Below are positions 36,929 to 37,277 of a stretch of 37,277 nucleotides of DNA, piece after piece (the first letter of the stretch is position 1; each line of letters starts with the position of its first letter). The stretch lies in IMG/VR virus record IMGVR_UViG_3300042465_002756, positions 1 to 37,277 of that record; one strand, 5' to 3'. The notes below the pieces were generated by a model. That model was not told the DNA's origin and made no database searches. It saw only the letters and a program-made list of their open reading frames with translations. The translations under genes and the position numbers were made by a program. The DNA is from a virus.

Positions 36929-37277
36929 GGGATGGCTCCAGTTTCTCGGTCGCCTGCACGTCGATGACGCGCTGCTCTGCCTGTTCTAGCGCGCTGATGA
37001 CGCTGATCTGTTGTGCAACGTCAATTTGCACTTGCTGCTTAGCAACCCAATCGTGCCGATGTTTTAGCACCTCAAGCGCCGCTTTGGTATCGCCTGCCAA
37101 CGCCGCGCTCATCATAACAGCCGCTAGCTCTTTCTCTGCGTCAGCACGCCCCTTCTGTTCTGCCATCTCGGCAATCGGGTCCATCTGACACAGACGCCGG
37201 AACTCGGTAGGCAGCATTCCTGCCGCTAGCGCCAGCGCGTCGCCTTTTAGACCTAACTTGGCAGCGTCGTAAATGCG
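36900..37277 (-). CDS. Terminase small subunit, C-terminal part (N-terminal part at 1-190)
   Basis: This is the remainder of the gene that starts at 190 and crosses the artificial junction. The internal Met at 37217 is residue 42 of the full 146-residue protein. The middle has MDPIAEMAEQKGRADAEKEL and AALAGDTKAALEVLKHRHDW, and a helical tail rich in Gln and Glu (ISVISALEQAEQRVID). This is consistent with an oligomerising small terminase. The stop at 36900 lies inside the start of the large-subunit gene. Bases 37151-37277 duplicate 1-127. Confidence 0.82.
   Translation of the reverse strand, partial: RIYDAAKLGLKGDALALAAGMLPTEFRRLCQMDPIAEMAEQKGRADAEKELAAVMMSAALAGDTKAALEVLKHRHDWVAKQQVQIDVAQQISVISALEQAEQRVIDVQATEKLEPSLAAANLQRI
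37151..37277. repeat. Right copy of 127-bp terminal overlap
   Basis: Identical to bases 1-127. Removing one copy gives a circle of 37,150 bp in which the small terminase reading frame is uninterrupted. Confidence 0.97.

Overview
The window is a complete, circularly permuted tailed-phage genome. Its first 127 bases reappear exactly as its last 127, so the unique circle is about 37,150 bp. The gene for the small terminase subunit runs across the artificial ends. The virion genes follow the P22 (podovirus) plan: small and large terminase, P22-type portal, scaffold, P22-type coat, gp4-like connector, gp10-like stabilisation protein, a head-binding tail protein, and a set of ejection proteins. No integrase, excisionase or CI-like repressor was recognised, so a lytic lifestyle is likely. 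High GC, GCGCGC-rich wording, protein families common in phages of Burkholderiales, and a LexA box of the CTGT-N8-ACAG type all suggest a beta- or gammaproteobacterial host. This host call is inference.

Layout. (1) 191-971 is the only large intergenic region. It holds a leftward promoter for the late operon, dyads, an array of at least twelve ATGGGTCA repeats in 9-bp steps, a near-perfect LexA box in an AT-rich patch, and a rightward promoter. It is the best candidate for the replication origin and control region. (2) 972-2918 (+) is a short early operon of small genes. Its second gene encodes a shortened bacterial sliding clamp, and the operon ends in a strong terminator at 2941-2962. (3) 2961-10010 (-) is the replication operon, read leftward: a small protein, a DUF2800/Cas4-like nuclease, a probable ssDNA-binding protein, a family A DNA polymerase with exonuclease, a RepB-type primase-SF3 helicase, and a conserved small protein. 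(4) 10026-10072 is a divergent promoter with a shared palindromic -10. (5) 10107-13870 (+) holds a VRR-NUC nuclease, a gene whose 3' end contains a tRNA-like sequence, an SNF2-type helicase, an HNH-AP2 homing endonuclease, several small proteins, a winged-helix protein and a DUF3310 protein. (6) From 37277 back to 13740 (-), continuing from 190 across the circle, is the late operon: terminase, portal, decoration proteins, scaffold, coat, tail, ejection proteins, then the lysis cassette (XhlA-like protein, membrane protein, 24-residue membrane peptide, holin, endolysin).

Logic of the genome. The replication genes (primase-helicase, polymerase, clamp, SSB candidate, nucleases, SNF2 helicase) form a nearly self-contained non-P22 replisome attached to a P22-type virion. 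Most genes are translationally coupled through ATGA, TGATG or TAATG overlaps. Three HNH endonucleases have invaded: one in the rightward operon, one in antisense between coat and scaffold, and one in the terminase-portal interval. The most notable items are the clamp lacking domain I, the iteron/LexA control region, the tRNA-like element inside a gene, the palindromic divergent promoter with an apparent ATT-started nuclease gene, and the repeated hairpin leaders of the early operon.
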